From Leptidea sinapis (lineage: Eukaryota > Arthropoda > Insecta > Lepidoptera > Pieridae): DNA of 64,000 nucleotides. Where the stretch lies: positions 13,339,001 through 13,403,000 of the forward strand of contig NC_066280.1 in NCBI RefSeq assembly GCF_905404315.1, given 5' to 3'. Both the position numbers and the translations under genes were made by a program. This document shows positions 9,801 through 22,695 of this stretch, in pieces (within the stretch, counting starts at the first letter, position 1; every line of letters begins with the position of its first letter). The notes beneath the pieces are model-generated. The model saw only the letters and a program-made list of their open reading frames with translations. It did not search any database and was not told the origin of the DNA.

Positions 9801-10257
9801 CCCCACTGGTAAAATATTGCTCAATTGTAAAACAGTGTGGGCACCATTGCCACTTCTTCATTGAAAAATTATAAAGCGATTAGATAATTTTTTTTAAATT
9901 AATATAGAAATTTTTAGAATTTCCGGTTTCCGTCTATCAGTAGCAGTAGGCTGTTTATTGTTTGTTTTTACCTTCAAACCTTAATGATCAGCTAATTAAA
10001 TAATAAATATTCAAACCATTGTTAGTAAAGAAAGAAAAGTGTTAATTTACAATAAATATATGTCTGGTCATAAATAGTGTTACAATTAAAAATAAACTAA
10101 TTATTACATTTGAATTTGGAATCTGTCATTTTTATAGAAATGTTTTGGCGCCAATACTTTGTACCATATTTTGCGATATTAAAATGAAGTGGGGTGATAA
10201 AGTGAACCGAATCGCTGTGATTGCATTATACAAAGTAGGTGTGGAGCGAAATGCAAT

Positions 10258-10450
10258 TTTTAAGGTTCCGTAGCCAAGTGGCAAAAAATGGAACCCTTAT
10301 AGATTCGTCATGTCTGTCTGTCTGTCCGTGTATGTCACATCCACTTTTTTTCAAAGCTATAAGAACTATACTGTTGAAACTTGGTAACTAGATGTATACT
10401 GTGAACCACATTAACACTTTCACACAAAAATAGAAAAAAAACAATTATTT
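10258..10450 (+). repeat. Dispersed repeat ('gggttccgt' family), plus copy
   Basis: Starts 'aaggttccgtagccaagtgg', continues 'attcgtcatgtctgtctgtc' and 'actgttgaaacttggtaact', and ends in an A-rich run. Same family as 9,416-9,545 in opposite orientation. No open frame. Confidence 0.55.
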
Positions 10451-11069
10451 CTTGTGGCTGACGGAGAAATGAACTCAATAATTTTTTTTCATCATAGGTG
10501 TGGGTTTTTTCTAATATATATTTTTTTCTAAACTGAATAGTTTGCGCGAGAGACACTTCCAAAGTGGTAAAATGTGTGTTACTTCTTAAGTAAGAGAATG
10601 ATAACTAAAAAATTTAAGATATGTCAAGGGACACCCGGATGGAACGAAGTTACTTACTTAGAATACTCTCTCGACTTCGTAAATACAACAGCATATTGTA
10701 ATATTAAAATATAATCTGCTTTTAAATTTATTAAAGTTATGACGCGTACACTTGCTAAACACACACTAATGGAGAGATTATAACGCGTATGACTTGGTTA
10801 GCACAATAGTAAAGAGAGGTGATAATGCGCACTTACAAAAAATGCATAAGAATTTATTATTGTCTTTATAAAATCTCTACTTACCTAACTCCATCAACAA
10901 TATCCGGAACTTGTGCAGAAACACTGTCAGGATTCATTATTGATATTATTTTTTATTATTTATTATGTACAAAGAACCTGTATACACTCAACAAAAATAA
11001 TCGTCGCGACACCACACTGTTCAATGCGAAATAGAAAGACGAAACGAAAATAACTGGCTTGCTTTCTAT

Positions 11070-11111
<42 letters not shown>

Positions 11112-11724
11112 TAGAGAAACGCGCACGCCGCACGGCTTACAACTACAGCAAAAAGTGTCGTTACAACTTTTGGTCTTAATTTTTTTCGTCTATCCCCCTT
11201 TCGCAACGCGCGATACGGAACTTCGTTCCAAAAAATATATATAATGTAGGTACATTACCATGCAAATTTTTATTAAAACTCCATAATACGCTTGGTATTA
11301 GTAAAAGTTTATTTTTTATTAATTGGTAGAACCGAGCTATTAATAGGTAGAACGAGACCTCCTCTGTTTGTGGCAGAAAAAGATATGGCCGTCCACGAGT
11401 GTTTCTACGAAAAAGGTGGTCAAAGCAGTAAGGGAAAGATTTCGAAGAAATCCTGTCCCAACGCAAAAGATTAAATCTCGGGAAATAGTTAGCACCTAGA
11501 ACCATGTCACGTATTTTAAAAGATGACTCAGGACTTGCAGCCTATAAGATACGTACTGATTATTTCTTATAATCATAATCTGTTAATCAAATTTAAAAAA
11601 GAATAGGGTGGTAGAATCGAAACAACTACTGAAAATTTTTGTTTATGGATGAGAAAAGTTTTACAATTGAGCAACATTTTAATAAACAAAATGACCGTAT
11701 TTATGGTTAAAGCTTAAAGCACCA
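10451..11724. other. Intergenic AT-rich DNA
   Basis: No exon or recognised element apart from the microsatellite at 11,070-11,110. Short open frames here overlap on opposite strands and look like chance. Confidence 0.45.
11068..11112. repeat. (GA)n followed by (GACA)n microsatellite
   Basis: About 13 GA units are followed by five GACA units. The 61-codon frame that runs through it translates only simple repeat (RERERE, TDRQTD). Confidence 0.95.
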
Positions 11725-14700
11725 TTTTTTTTTTATGGAATAGGAAGACAAACGAGCGTACGGGTCACCTGTTGTTAAGTGATCACCGCCGCCCACAATC
11801 TCTTGCAACACCGGAGGAATCACAGGAGCGTTGCCGGCCTTTGGAAGGAAGGTGTACGCGCTTTTTTTGAAGGTACCCATGTCGTATCGTCCCTGAAACA
11901 CCGCACAAGGAAGCTCATTCCACAGCTTTGTAGTAGGTGGAAGAAAGCTCCTTGAAAACCGCACTGTGGAGGACCGCCACACATCAAGATGGTGAGGATG
12001 ATATCCTAACTTGTGGCGTGTCGTGCGAAGGTGGAATTCGGCGGCAGGAATCAGGTTAAACAGCTCTTCGGAACACTCCCCGTGATAAATGCGGTAGAAG
12101 ACACACAATGAAGCGACGTCTCTACGCAACGCCAAGTGATCCAGCCGTTCACAGAGCACTGGGTCCCCGACAATTCGAGCTGCTCTGCGTTGCACGCGGT
12201 CAAATGGATCGAGCTGATACTGGGGTGCGCCAGACCAGAGATGACAGCAATACTCCATGTGTGGCCGGACCTGCGCTTTGTAGAGCGCTAGTATGTGGGC
12301 CGGCTTGAAGTATTGCCGTGCTCTATTAATGACGACCAGTGTCTTTGAAGCCAATTTGGCTTTGCCTTCCAGATGACCACGAAATTGGCAATCGCTCGAG
12401 ATTTCGAGACCCAGTATTCCGATACTAGGCGCGGCTTTAAGAGAAGTGTAGTCGAAGAGCGGTGATACGACAAATGGGGATTTTTTTAGTGGTAAACGCG
12501 CAAACTTGAGTCTTCTGGGGGTTAAATTGGACAAGGTTCAATTTAACCCATTCCGCGACCTTCTCAAGAGAGGACTCGATAGAAGACACAAGTTTCTCCC
12601 GGCACTGGTCGACGATTTCCCGAGAGAGAACTGCATGGCCAGTGTATACGGCATCACCAGTGCTATCGTCTGCATAGCAATGAATGTTGGAGGTGTCCAA
12701 CATATCATTGATATGCAGAAGAAACAGCGTGGGAGACAGCACACAGCCTTGGGGCACTCCAGCATTCACGGGCTTCGGGTTCGAGCAATATCCGTCGACA
12801 ACGACCTGTATGCTGCGCCCAGTGAGGAAGCTGGAGGTCCACTTGCACAAGCTCTCGGGAAGCCCAAATGATGGAAGTTTGGAGAGGAGCGCCTTGTGCC
12901 ATACACGATCAAAGGCCGTCGCTATATCCAGGCTAACTGCCAGGCCTTCCCCCTTGCTTTCAATAGCCGCTGCCCATCTATGTGTTAGGTATACCAGAAG
13001 ATCACCTGCCGACCGACCATGGCGAAACCCGTTTTGTCGGTCGTTGATCAACTGGTGACCCTCTAGATATACCAAGAGCTGACGGCTAATTATGCTCTCC
13101 ATGATTTTGGAGAGCAGGGAGGTAATAGCAATAGGCCTGTAGTTTGCCGGATCCGAACTGTCTCCTTTTTTTTTTGGATCGGATGGACAAAGGCTGACTT
13201 CCATGAGTCAGGGACTACGCCTTTAGAATAAGAGTGCCGGAATAAACGCGTTAGCACCGGCGTCAACTCAGGGGCACACGTTCTAAGCACGATTGGAGAA
13301 ATGCCATCCGGCCCGCTCGACTTTCTGACGTCCAACGAAAACAGAGCTCGCCTAACACACTTTTCTGTCTGAACTGTACTTCAGGCATAGAGCTCTGACA
13401 CCACGGGATGGTCGGCGGTGTTTTTCCGTTGTCGTCAAGAGTCGAGTTGGAGGCGAAAAGAGTGCACAAGAGATCGGCTTTCTCTTTTGCCGTATGGGCC
13501 AGGGTGTCATTCCTCATGTGCAACGGCGGCATGGACGGCTGGCTGAAGTTACCAAGAGCAGCTTTCGACAACGACCAGAACTTGCGTGTTCCGGTCGGGT
13601 AACTGGAAAGCTGCTCGCCGATTTTGACGACGTGTTTTGACTTTGCACGGGCGATTTGCCGCTTAAAAAATCTGGAGGAACGGTTGTATTTCCTCTTAAG
13701 AACTGTGCAGTTCGGATCCTTTGTGCCCAGCGCCGCAACCCAAGTTCGATACGCCTGTTTTTTGCAGTCAGATGCTGCTTTAACAGACGCATCGAACCAG
13801 GGCTGTGATCTGCCACCGATGGGTACTACAGAGTTTGGTATAAAAATATCCATACCCTGTAGTATCACATCGGCTACTGTAACGGCGCAGGCACTAGGAT
13901 CATCCGAGGGGAAACAAACCCTGCCCCAAGGGTAGGATGCAAAAAAGGAACGCATCCTATCCCAATCTGCTGACTTGTAGTGCCAAACGCGGCGGGTCGC
14001 TGGTGGTCTGCGACGTTGGCGTCGGATAGGCACTACACTCCTGACCAGGCAATGGTCGGACGTTCCGAGAGGGGCGTCGACAAAGACCTGGTAATCATCG
14101 GGATGTGTAGTCAGCAGAAGATCCAATAAGGACGGCATGTGGCTATCTATATCCGGGAGCCGCGTTGGCGACTCAACCAATTGGGACAGACCATACGCCA
14201 ATGCAAAATTATGCACAGATCGCCCTGCGTAGTCTGTGGTACGTGATCCAAGCCATTCGGCATTGTGTCCGTTGAAATCACCCAAGACTACGATTTCAGC
14301 GGAGGGGATCTGTGCAAGTACGTCGTCAATTGCCGCTTAAACGCAGCCCATGAGATGATCGGTTTCTGCGTTACCACTATGGGACCTGTAGACACACGCA
14401 TAGATGCGGACGCGGTCCTCTAAATCTACGCGGAGCCAGAGAGTGGACAGGTCCCTACACTCAAAATTGCCGAGACGGCGACAGCAGATATCCTCCCTAA
14501 CGTACACACATACCCCGGCATGAGGCAAAAAATTGTGCTCAATTTTGTACCCGGGGTACGTTAAATATGACGTATCGCTAGGTCGAGATATCTGCATCTC
14601 AGTAAGGAAACACCAGGCCGGCTGCGCCGTCTCAAGGTGGTGGTGGACGGCGTTTAAATTGGAGTGAATTCCCCTGATATTGCAAAAGTCCACGTTGAGT

Positions 14701-15060
14701 GTGGAGCGGGGTGCCGTGGTGATACTGCCTCGTTTGTCCTTGGTCATGCGCGGTTCTGTGCCCTCCCCAGAATACGAAGGGCAGCCCGAGCTAGAGTGCC
14801 CGGGGAGGAATTCTCCAACTCTGGTAGAGCCGGTACCCTCCTGGGGTAAAATCTTTTTGAGTACCGCCGTCATATTCGGGTGGAGGGGGAGGGGGGGGGG
14901 AATGGCCACCGGTCCTCGACACTAACCTATGCGAAACATAGCGGCACTAGGCCGCTACTTCACGCCGGTATTCTGTGCGAGTGTGGTAATTAACCCGGAC
15001 GAGTCTGGCCCGATTGTGCTGACGTCAAAAGACGGCAGCGTGACTCTTCCACTTCTATTT
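11725..15060 (-). mobile_element. Near full-length Jockey-like LINE (family 1), frame-broken ORF2
   Basis: Read on minus from about 15,060, a GC-richer 5' UTR (14,910-15,060) precedes ORF2. The N-terminal endonuclease spans 14,909-14,337 and 14,285-13,700, with LGDFNGHNAEW and the closing motif GTSDHCLV. Reverse transcriptase follows (13,204-12,437) with NYRPIAITSLLSKIMES, LDIATAFDRVWHK, AGVPQGCVLSPTLF and the catalytic CYADDST. The C-terminal region is 12,534-11,707 and includes HPHHLDVWRSS and LWNELPC. The end is GDHLTTGDPYARLSS followed by an A-run, seen as T-run 11,725-11,734. At least four frameshifts separate the pieces, so it is inactive. No RNase H domain is present, which fits the Jockey group. 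About a dozen truncated relatives occur in this window. Confidence 0.9.
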
Positions 15061-15065
15061 CAGTC

Positions 15066-15721
15066 ATGGGGGAAGGCCTGGCAGTTGGCTTGGATATAGC
15101 GAAGGCCTTTGATCGTGTATGGCACAAGGCGCTCCTCTCAAAATTTCCATCAATTGGGCTTCCCGAGAGCTTATGCAAGTGGACCTCCAGCTTCCTCAAT
15201 GGGCGCAGCATACAGGTCGTTGTCGACGGTTATTGCTCGAATCCCAAGCCCGTGAATGCTGGAGTGCCCCAAGGCTGTGTGCTGTCTCCCACGCTGTTTC
15301 TTCTGCATATCAATGATATGTTGGACACCTCCAACATACATTGCTATGCAGACGACAGCACTGGTGCTGTCTCTCATGCAGGTCTCTCTCGGGAAATCGT
15401 CGACCAGGGCCGGGAGAAACTTGTGTCTTCTATCCTCGTAGTCCTCGAGTAGGTTGCGGAATGGGGTAAATTAAACCTTGTCCAATTTAACCCCCAGAAG
15501 ACTCAAGTTTGCGCGTTTACCACTAAAAAAAACCCCATTTGTCGTATCACCGCTCTTCGACTACATTTCCCTTAAAGCCTCGCCTAGTATCGGAATACTG
15601 GGTCTCGAAATCTCGAGCGATTACCAATTCCGTGGCCATCTGGAGGGCAAAGCCAAATGGCTTCGAAGAAGTTGGGTGTCATTAATAGAGCACGGCAATA
15701 CTTCAAGCCGCCCCACATTCT
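15066..15721 (+). mobile_element. LINE family 1, truncated plus copy, part 1
   Basis: Begins inside RT (GEGLAVGLDIAKAFDRVWHK), passes GVPQGCVLSPTLF and CYADDST, and breaks off after 'cacattct', where another LINE is inserted. It stands head to head with the minus copy, with no spacer between the 5' UTR of that copy and this truncated start. Confidence 0.9.
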
Positions 15722-17875
15722 GACTCTCTCACTGATGATATTAAAAAACTGTAAATTTCTAAAAATCGAGCTAAATCTATTTATAAGCAGAATAACTCTG
15801 ATCTTAACCGGGAAAAGTATATAAGATTAAGGAATCGTTGCAATACAATGTGCAGAGACGCGCAGCGACGCCATATCTACTCGTATGTTGAGAACGGCGA
15901 AACCAGTAAAGTTTGGAAATTCCTAAGAACGCTAGGAGTTGGGAAGCAACAACATACAGTTTCCAATAATCTAAATATTGAACAACTTAATCAACATTTC
16001 TCTCAAAATTCATCTTTTCTTGACAATAACACTAAAGCTCAAACGCTTAAATCCCCATCCTTAATCCCAACCCCTGATTTTCCACCGTTCAACTTCTCTC
16101 CCTTCACTGATTCTGACGTTAAAAAAAACATTTTGTCTGTTACATCTAAGGCCGTTGGTAGTGATTGCATTAGTCGTAATATGATCCTTCCTATGATAGA
16201 TATCCTAGTTCCTACAATCTCCCATATTCTTAATTTTTCTATAACGTCTGGCCAATTTCCTGTAGCCTGGAAAGACGCTAATGTTATTCCAATACCTAAA
16301 ATTTCTAAACCACATAATCTTTCTGACTATCGCCCCATATCTATACTACCTTTTCTTTCCAAGGTTCTTGAACGCTTAGTCCATCAACAATTCTCTATAG
16401 TTATTAATAAGCACAGTGTTCTTAACCCTCTCCAATCTGGTTTTCGTCCAGGACATAGTACAACTACTGCACTTATAAAAATTACCGATGATATCCGATC
16501 TGACATGGATAAGCAACAGCTCACAATACTTACACTACTCGACTTCAGTAATGCCTTCTGCACTGTTGACTTTGATATTTTGCTGAGCATGTTGAGTTCC
16601 ATTAACGTATCTCCAACAGTGATAGGGTGGTTTCGAAGCTATTTACGTGGGCGTCGGCAAAGGACTAAGATTGATGATAACACTTCAACCTGGTCTAACC
16701 TTTCCGCTGGAGTTCCACAAGGCGGTGTACTATCTCCTCTTCTTTTTGCAATTTTTATTAACTCTATAACTAAAAATTTAACTACCTGGTATCATATGAA
16801 TGCAGACGATCTCCAGATATACTCACAATCTTCTCTCGAGGGTCTGCCTTTAGCTATTAAAAACACTAACAAAGACTTAACTACAATCGTGGAATGGAGT
16901 ACTGCCCATGGACTAAAAGTGAATCCGTCGAAAACTCAATGTATTATTGTTGGTAGCTCACAACTAACCCATAAAATTGAGTGGGGTAATCTACCTCCCA
17001 TTTCTGTAGGAGGAACTCTTATTCCTTTTAGCTGCTCTGTTAAGAGCTTGAGCGTATTCATTGATCGGAATTTGTCTTGGCACCATCAATTAAAAGAAGT
17101 TAGTAGGAAGCTCTATGCTGCCTCTCACTCATTAAAAAAACTCCAAAATTTTCTTCCTATTGCCACGAAAACTTTACTCGCTCAATCCCTTCTCCTGTCT
17201 ATTCTTGACTACGCTGACATTTCATATGTCGACTTAACCGAACTCCAGTTGGATAAGCTTGAACGATTGCAGAACATGTGTATTCGTTTTATATTTGGAC
17301 TACGTAAGTATGACCACGTGTCTGAATTTCGCAAAAAGCTCAAATGGCTCCCTATCCGCTTGCGTAGAAATTCCCATATACTTATACATCTCTATCGTGT
17401 CCTATTTGATCCTAAAACTCCTATATATCTCAAGGAAAAATTTTCAGCATTAAGTTCTCACCAACTATATCTTCGGTCTGTCCATAATCTCTTGCTTTGT
17501 ACACCTATTCATAAAACTTCCTTTTTCAACAATTTATTTGCTGTGCAAGCTGTTAACCTATGGAATTCTCTTCCCTCTGAAATCAGAAAGGCTCAAACTC
17601 TCCAATCTTTCAAAACAATGCTCCATAATTATTATTTATTACTGTGACAATTTCAATACTAGTTCTTTTCTTGGAATTATTTACTGTATGTTTAAATTAT
17701 ATGCATAGCGATAACACCACCTTCTGTTATCTTTTCAACTATAACTGATTCATTATAGGTTGCCTGGTAGAAATCGCTCTTAAGCGATAAGGCCGCCTAT
17801 TGCTTTTTGTAGTCTCGATTTTTGTTATGTTTCATTATCTTGTGGTATGCAATAAAGATATATTTCATTTCATTT
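15722..17875 (+). mobile_element. Nested LINE (CR1/Jockey-like) with long RT ORF
   Basis: The insertion is flanked by the 6-bp duplication cattct (15,716-15,721 and 17,876-17,881), and the interrupted family 1 sequence resumes at 17,882. The element is 5'-truncated: upstream of the open frame at 15,848-17,647 a linker is readable but broken by one stop. The ORF begins with MCRDAQRRHIYSYVENGET and includes RT with DYRPISILPFLSKVLERLV, LLDFSNAFCTVDFDILL, AGVPQGGVLSPLLFAIFI and the box HMNADDLQIY. In that box Asn replaces the usual Tyr/Phe before ADD; the two catalytic Asp remain. The 3' UTR holds AATAAA (17,851) and ends in repeated ATTTC units. A 599-codon frame without a stop means a fairly young copy. 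Confidence 0.9.
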
Positions 17876-17881
17876 CATTCT

Positions 17882-18447
17882 AGCACTCTACAAATCGCAG
17901 GTCCAGCCACACATGAAGTATTGCTGTCATCTCTGGTCTGGCGCACCCCAGTATCAGCTCGATCCATTTGATCCGCGTGCAACGCAGAGCAGCTCGAATT
18001 GTCGGGGACCCAGTGCTCTGTGAATGGCTGGATCACTTGGCGTTGCGTAGAGACGTCGCTTCATTGTGTGTCTTCTACCGCATTTATCACGGGGAGTGTT
18101 CCGAAGATCTGTTTTACCTGATTCCTGCCGCCGAATTCCACCTACGCACGACACGCCACAAATTAGGATATCATCCCCACCATCTGGATATGTGGCGGTC
18201 CTCCAAAGTGCGGTTTTCAAGGAGTTTTCTTCCTCGTACTACAAAGCTGTGGAATGAGCTTCCCTGTGCGGTGTTTCCGGGACGATACGACATGGGTACC
18301 TTCAAACAAAGCGCGTACACCTTCCTTAAAGGCCGGCAACGCTCTTGTGATTCCTCCGGTGTTGCAAGAGAATGTGGGCGGCGGTGATCACTTAACACCA
18401 GGTGACCCGTACGCTCGTTTGTCCTCCTATTCCATAAAAAAAAATGT
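17882..18447 (+). mobile_element. LINE family 1, truncated plus copy, part 2
   Basis: Resumes with 'agcactctac', matching the family sequence that follows 'cacattct' elsewhere. The frame at 17,968-18,387 reads [31 protein letters not shown] and [11 protein letters not shown]. The element ends in 'tattccataaaaaaaaa'. Confidence 0.9.
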
Positions 18448-18467
18448 TTAACTTGTGTTTAAGTAAA

Positions 18468-18575
18468 ACGTCGGACAAAGGCCTCCCCCAAAGATCTCCA
18501 CGACGATCGGTCCTGCGCTGCCCTCATCCAATTTATTATTCCGGTGATCTTGACCAGATCGTCTGTCCATCTTTC
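18468..18575 (-). mobile_element. RTE-like LINE C-terminal fragment
   Basis: On minus, one frame reads a piece with WTDDLVKITG and then RAAQDRSSWRSLGEAF, a C-terminal sequence typical of insect RTE-type ORF2. Only about 35 codons survive, with no RT core. Confidence 0.65.
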
Positions 18576-21500
18576 ATATTATATGTATAATATATTTATA
18601 TTAAAATACATTCGAATCAAAAACTGACGTTTTTAGTAAATTTTGCGCTGCTTTGTTTTGGTAGCCATTATTTTTTTCTTTATTTATTTGTGTATAAAAC
18701 GCAAAAAACGTGAAACAAAGACTACAATAAATAATAACACTATAATATTAAAACATGTATTTAAGTAGTTCTCAACAAAGTTTCCACAGATATCAAATCA
18801 AATACATAATTTAAGCTTACCACCACGATATATCTAGTATATAAAATTCTCATGTCGCGGTGTTTGTAGTTAAACTCCTTCGAAACGGCTTAACCGATTC
18901 TCATGAAATTTTGAATCGGATAACCCCTTTCATCCCCTAAATGTTAAGGGTGATCCACGCCAAATTATTTATTGATGTTATATTATGAATGAGCGTAATA
19001 CAATGCTCAAAACCGTTAGTGAAATTATATACTAAAGCTTTCTTATCATAACTGTATATGTAATTCTATTGCCCACTTGACAAATTTGGTTTGTAGATAT
19101 AAATAACAAAATATTGTCTAGTTTGTCATGCTTTATGCAACAATCTTCTTAACACATTCTTATTTTGAAATCGTAATAAAAGAACGGGTTTATACTATAA
19201 CTAGCAATTTAGATAATATAAATGCTGTACCTACTACTAATATTACAAGGAGAAAACATTTAAAAAACTGGCTAAAAGGCATGTACAAATGTGTTAATAG
19301 CTATTGTGACCTGGTTTAGCTAACCAGCAATACAAATACTATAATATAATGAGTACATATTCTATAAATCTCTGATGAGGGAGGTGGTTTGTGCCACCTG
19401 CTCCGTTTACTCCTAGTCATAACGGTTTTGTCCCATTCGCAGTTTGAGGGACAGCCGAGCCATCTAACATCAGGTCCTAATTATGGACACGGATGGTTTT
19501 TCCAGATTAAGTCTGGTACAGTCCTGGAGTAACCCTTTGTAACCTTTCCAGGACTTGTCTCTAACCGGGGGGGTTTAAGTCCCCGGCTAATCGACAAAAG
19601 CAACGAAACACGGTGGCTAAGCCTCTTTATCACGTCGATTTTAAGTCAGAGTGTGGTACATATGTCATAATTCGTATCTGCCCCCGAATCCATGACGTGG
19701 CATTACCCAGCATTTTTAAAATAATACCAATATTTATTTAATCTTCGTCATAACTAAAGATTAGATTCAGTTCAATAACTTGTATATGTCTGCTTAAGTT
19801 ACATAATATTATGGCCCTACTAAGTACTTTATGCCATGTTTATTTGTTTTATATTGTATTGTATTTATTATATAGCTGAGTTATAGCAAGAATGTGCCAA
19901 ATGTAGACTCAAATCACTGACAACACTATCGATACTATGATAATCCTGGCCCATGGACTAGCATCCCGTGCCATTAAATAAATAAAAAAATGTTAATTCC
20001 GAGTGTCAAATAAACGCGGGAAACATTATACGTCCGAAACAGCCAATCGTAAAGAAAACGTCTAATTGTAAACATTTTGCATATTATTGGTTTATTCTCA
20101 TGTATAACTTTAAACTAAGTTTATTTGTAAGGCCGTTAGTGATCCTAATGTACAGTTTATTATGAAATATTGGTTCAATGGTACAGTAGTCGTGTACTCT
20201 TTTTTAAGGCTATTGTGTGTTTTTATAAATTGAAAGTTTAACTCCAATAGCGATTACGTTAATGTCAGCAAACGATCTTTCTTTTTGTTTTCAAGCTGTT
20301 ACAATATTATTTTATTACATAACTATATTTTATCATTTAAATAGCATATTTTTCTGTCTGAAATTCCGTTTAGATCTGCTCAGATTAATTATCTGAGTCA
20401 GGATTAAGTTGTTTCATTAGCTTATATATATATATATATATATAGCTATCAAACTTATCATTATTATCTACACCCATGCTTTAAATCCTCTATTACAGAT
20501 TTTGAAACAGTTAGCTTATTGCCAACATTAAAACACCCAATGTCCTTCCTTTCCGCCGGATATTTAAATGATGCAGAAGAACACAATATTTAAGTGAATT
20601 TTAATAATTGCACTTTACAAAATGTAAATTACTACTAAAAATAAATAATTGCTTCAATAATACTTAGTTTATTTGTATATAATCAGTAATACAATGAATG
20701 ATATAAGGTTACTACTAGGACTGACTGTTTTAATGCTAGCAGTAAGCTAACTTTTTCAGAATCTTTAAGAGGATTCATATTCGGGGTGTAGATAAAGTCT
20801 TGTATACAACTGTTAATAATTAGGTATTAAAACACTCATGCGATACTATTATGATACTCGGCTTCGCCTCGTGTGATAAACCCACATTCGTATTTTAATA
20901 CCCCTTATTACACAACAGTTGCATAAATAACTATAATATTTATCATGTGTGTATGTATTTCACACATTAAATATATATTTATAATATATATTTTATCTAA
21001 CTCACAAGTTACTCCGTTTCTGTAACAATTATTCACAGTCAATGAACAGGGTGTTAAGGCCGCTATCCCAAGAAATCGCCTAAAAAGCGCATTGTTGAAA
21101 CCATTTCTTGATAATAACAAATAATAATTATATATCTACAAAATATGAGAAGAATATTAATTTTTTTCATTACATTTCTATTTTTTATAGGCAGTGCGAA
21201 AAAAAATCACCATAATAGCCCTTACTTTTACAGTTGGAGCCATACTAATCATTCAATCTAGATAAAAATTGTACGAAAATTTATTAATTGTACACCAATA
21301 CTATTTAACATCACATAGCTTTGTTAGTTTTTTAAAGTAAATTGTATAATGTTTGTAATTAATTAAAAATGCTTCTAATTCTGAATTAAAACTATGACGA
21401 TCTTGTACGGGAGAGGTAACCTAGCTCCGCTCGATTCCTCAAGGCCGTTGGCTCGGTCCCCAATCTTAAATATCGACGCTGACCATTTCATACAAATACG

Positions 21501-22009
21501 ACGTATTTGGTGCTTTTCCGCTGTTCTAGTAAAAGTGACGCAAAACCCGGCGCACGGGATCAAACAAAACCATTTACACAATATGTTTTTGTAATGTCCC
21601 TTGTTGAAGAGTCACGTCGCTTGTGTTTTTGAAAAAGCAAGATGGATATTAATGTTTTTATCGCCTTTTGCATTATTAAAACCTTATGTGACTTTAATAA
21701 CTGCAGCGATATGATGATAAACAAGAGAATCTCCAGTTCGTACGTAAATGCTGACTGTTAGCAGAAATATTTTTCTCTTCATACTCTTTGAAATAGGTGG
21801 CAGAGCCGTCAACTGATTCAAAGAGGATGTAAATAACTACGTAATATGAGGCGGTACTGCCTAAACTGAAATTTAGTTTAGTATAAAACATTTGACATTA
21901 GTTAAATAGTAATTACAATGAGGCGATGAAGTTTCCGGTTAAGTTTGAAAGTGAACAGCAGTTGCTAAAAACGTACCTAGTGGTTTTCGGCAATCTGCGA
22001 TTCTTACAA
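18576..22009. other. Intergenic AT-rich stretch with repeat debris
   Basis: Contains a LINE/SINE tail word near 18,880-18,930 ('cttcgaaacggcttaaccga'), a probable retroelement 3' end at 19,370-19,990 that closes with 'ccattaaataaataaaaaaa', and a (TA)n tract at 20,428-20,445. Short frames at 19,128, 20,908 and 21,394 show no domain and no splice support. I see no host exon. Confidence 0.45.
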
Positions 22010-22120
22010 GAGTATTGCCGTCATCTGTCAATCTATCAATGGCTGAACGTTTCATACAATCGAGTGAATCGCTTTTTTCTTTGCGAGTTTCGCTAGGCTG
22101 AACTGGTTACCTAATCGTAA
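22010..22120 (-). repeat. Dispersed repeat ('gcgattcactcgattgta' family)
   Basis: Reversed, it reads 'aagcgattcactcgattgta', then 'tgaaacgttcagccattgat' and 'agattgacagatgacgg'. Plus-strand relatives lie at 25,690-25,765 and 55,535-55,590. Confidence 0.55.
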
Positions 22121-22269
22121 CGTAAAACGATCTATGAATTAGCGAGGTAAGATACCATAGAGTCTGCATTTAGGGTTGCCAGCATATGAGTATTGTAATC
22201 TGTTTCGTGTAGGATTACCTATTTTAGAATTTGTAGTATTAATAATTTGTACAAGAAAAAGCGACGTCC

Positions 22270-22530
22270 ACACTTTTTCTTATGAAACTAAGGGACGAGC
22301 AGGACGTTCAGCTGATAGTAATTGCCTTTACGCTTTACCACTGGCACTACCTTGACACATAAGATTTGTCTCATAACGTTAAGTCTCATTTGCCCAGTAA
22401 TTTCACTAGCTACGGCGCCCTTCAGACCGAAACACAGTAATATTAACACATTAGCGCTTCACGGCAGAAATAGGCGCCGTTGTGGTATCCATAATCTAGA
22501 CCGCTTCCTGCGCAAAGGAGCCTCCCACCG
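22270..22530 (+). repeat. Dispersed repeat ('cttcacggcagaaatagg' family), long copy
   Basis: Holds in order 'gacgagcaggacgttcagct', 'gcccagtaatttcactagct', 'cttcacggcagaaataggcg' and 'ataatctagaccgcttcctg'. The copy at 38,830-39,150 contains the same words in reverse complement and reverse order. Confidence 0.6.
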
Positions 22531-22695
22531 GTAATCATGGTCACTTGTAAGCTGATCGTCGGTCGAGCACTAAATGCAGTGAAATCCCAGATTCAGCCAT
22601 AGTCTCTGGATATCCTAAATTGTGTGCAGAAAATAGCTTTTTCGGCAAACGTTCAACTTCTACAAAATGAACCTTTAAATTTCAGAAATTCAAGG

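Larger units (their letters stand above)
6521..10040. repeat. Tandem segmental duplication, copy B
   Basis: This is the second unit of the duplication described at 1-5,830. It starts with the same words as position 1 ('ctagcaaattcacttatgtg') and carries its own version of the secreted-peptide gene (8,940-9,269). The blocks are direct repeats, so unequal crossing over or replication slippage between LINE fragments is a natural origin. Confidence 0.85.

Noticed and set aside
11059..11244. Coding frame with RERERE and TDRQTD repeats
   Set aside because: It is translation of a GA/GACA microsatellite.
12506..13058. Plus-strand frames of 121 and 124 codons
   Set aside because: They are antisense shadows of the family 1 reverse transcriptase.
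14680..14925. Plus frames opposite the LINE endonuclease
   Set aside because: They are antisense to the family 1 ORF2 start and 5' UTR.
19128..19319. 63-codon plus frame with KERVYTITSNLDN
   Set aside because: No signal, splice support, promoter or recognised domain. Most likely chance or retroelement debris.
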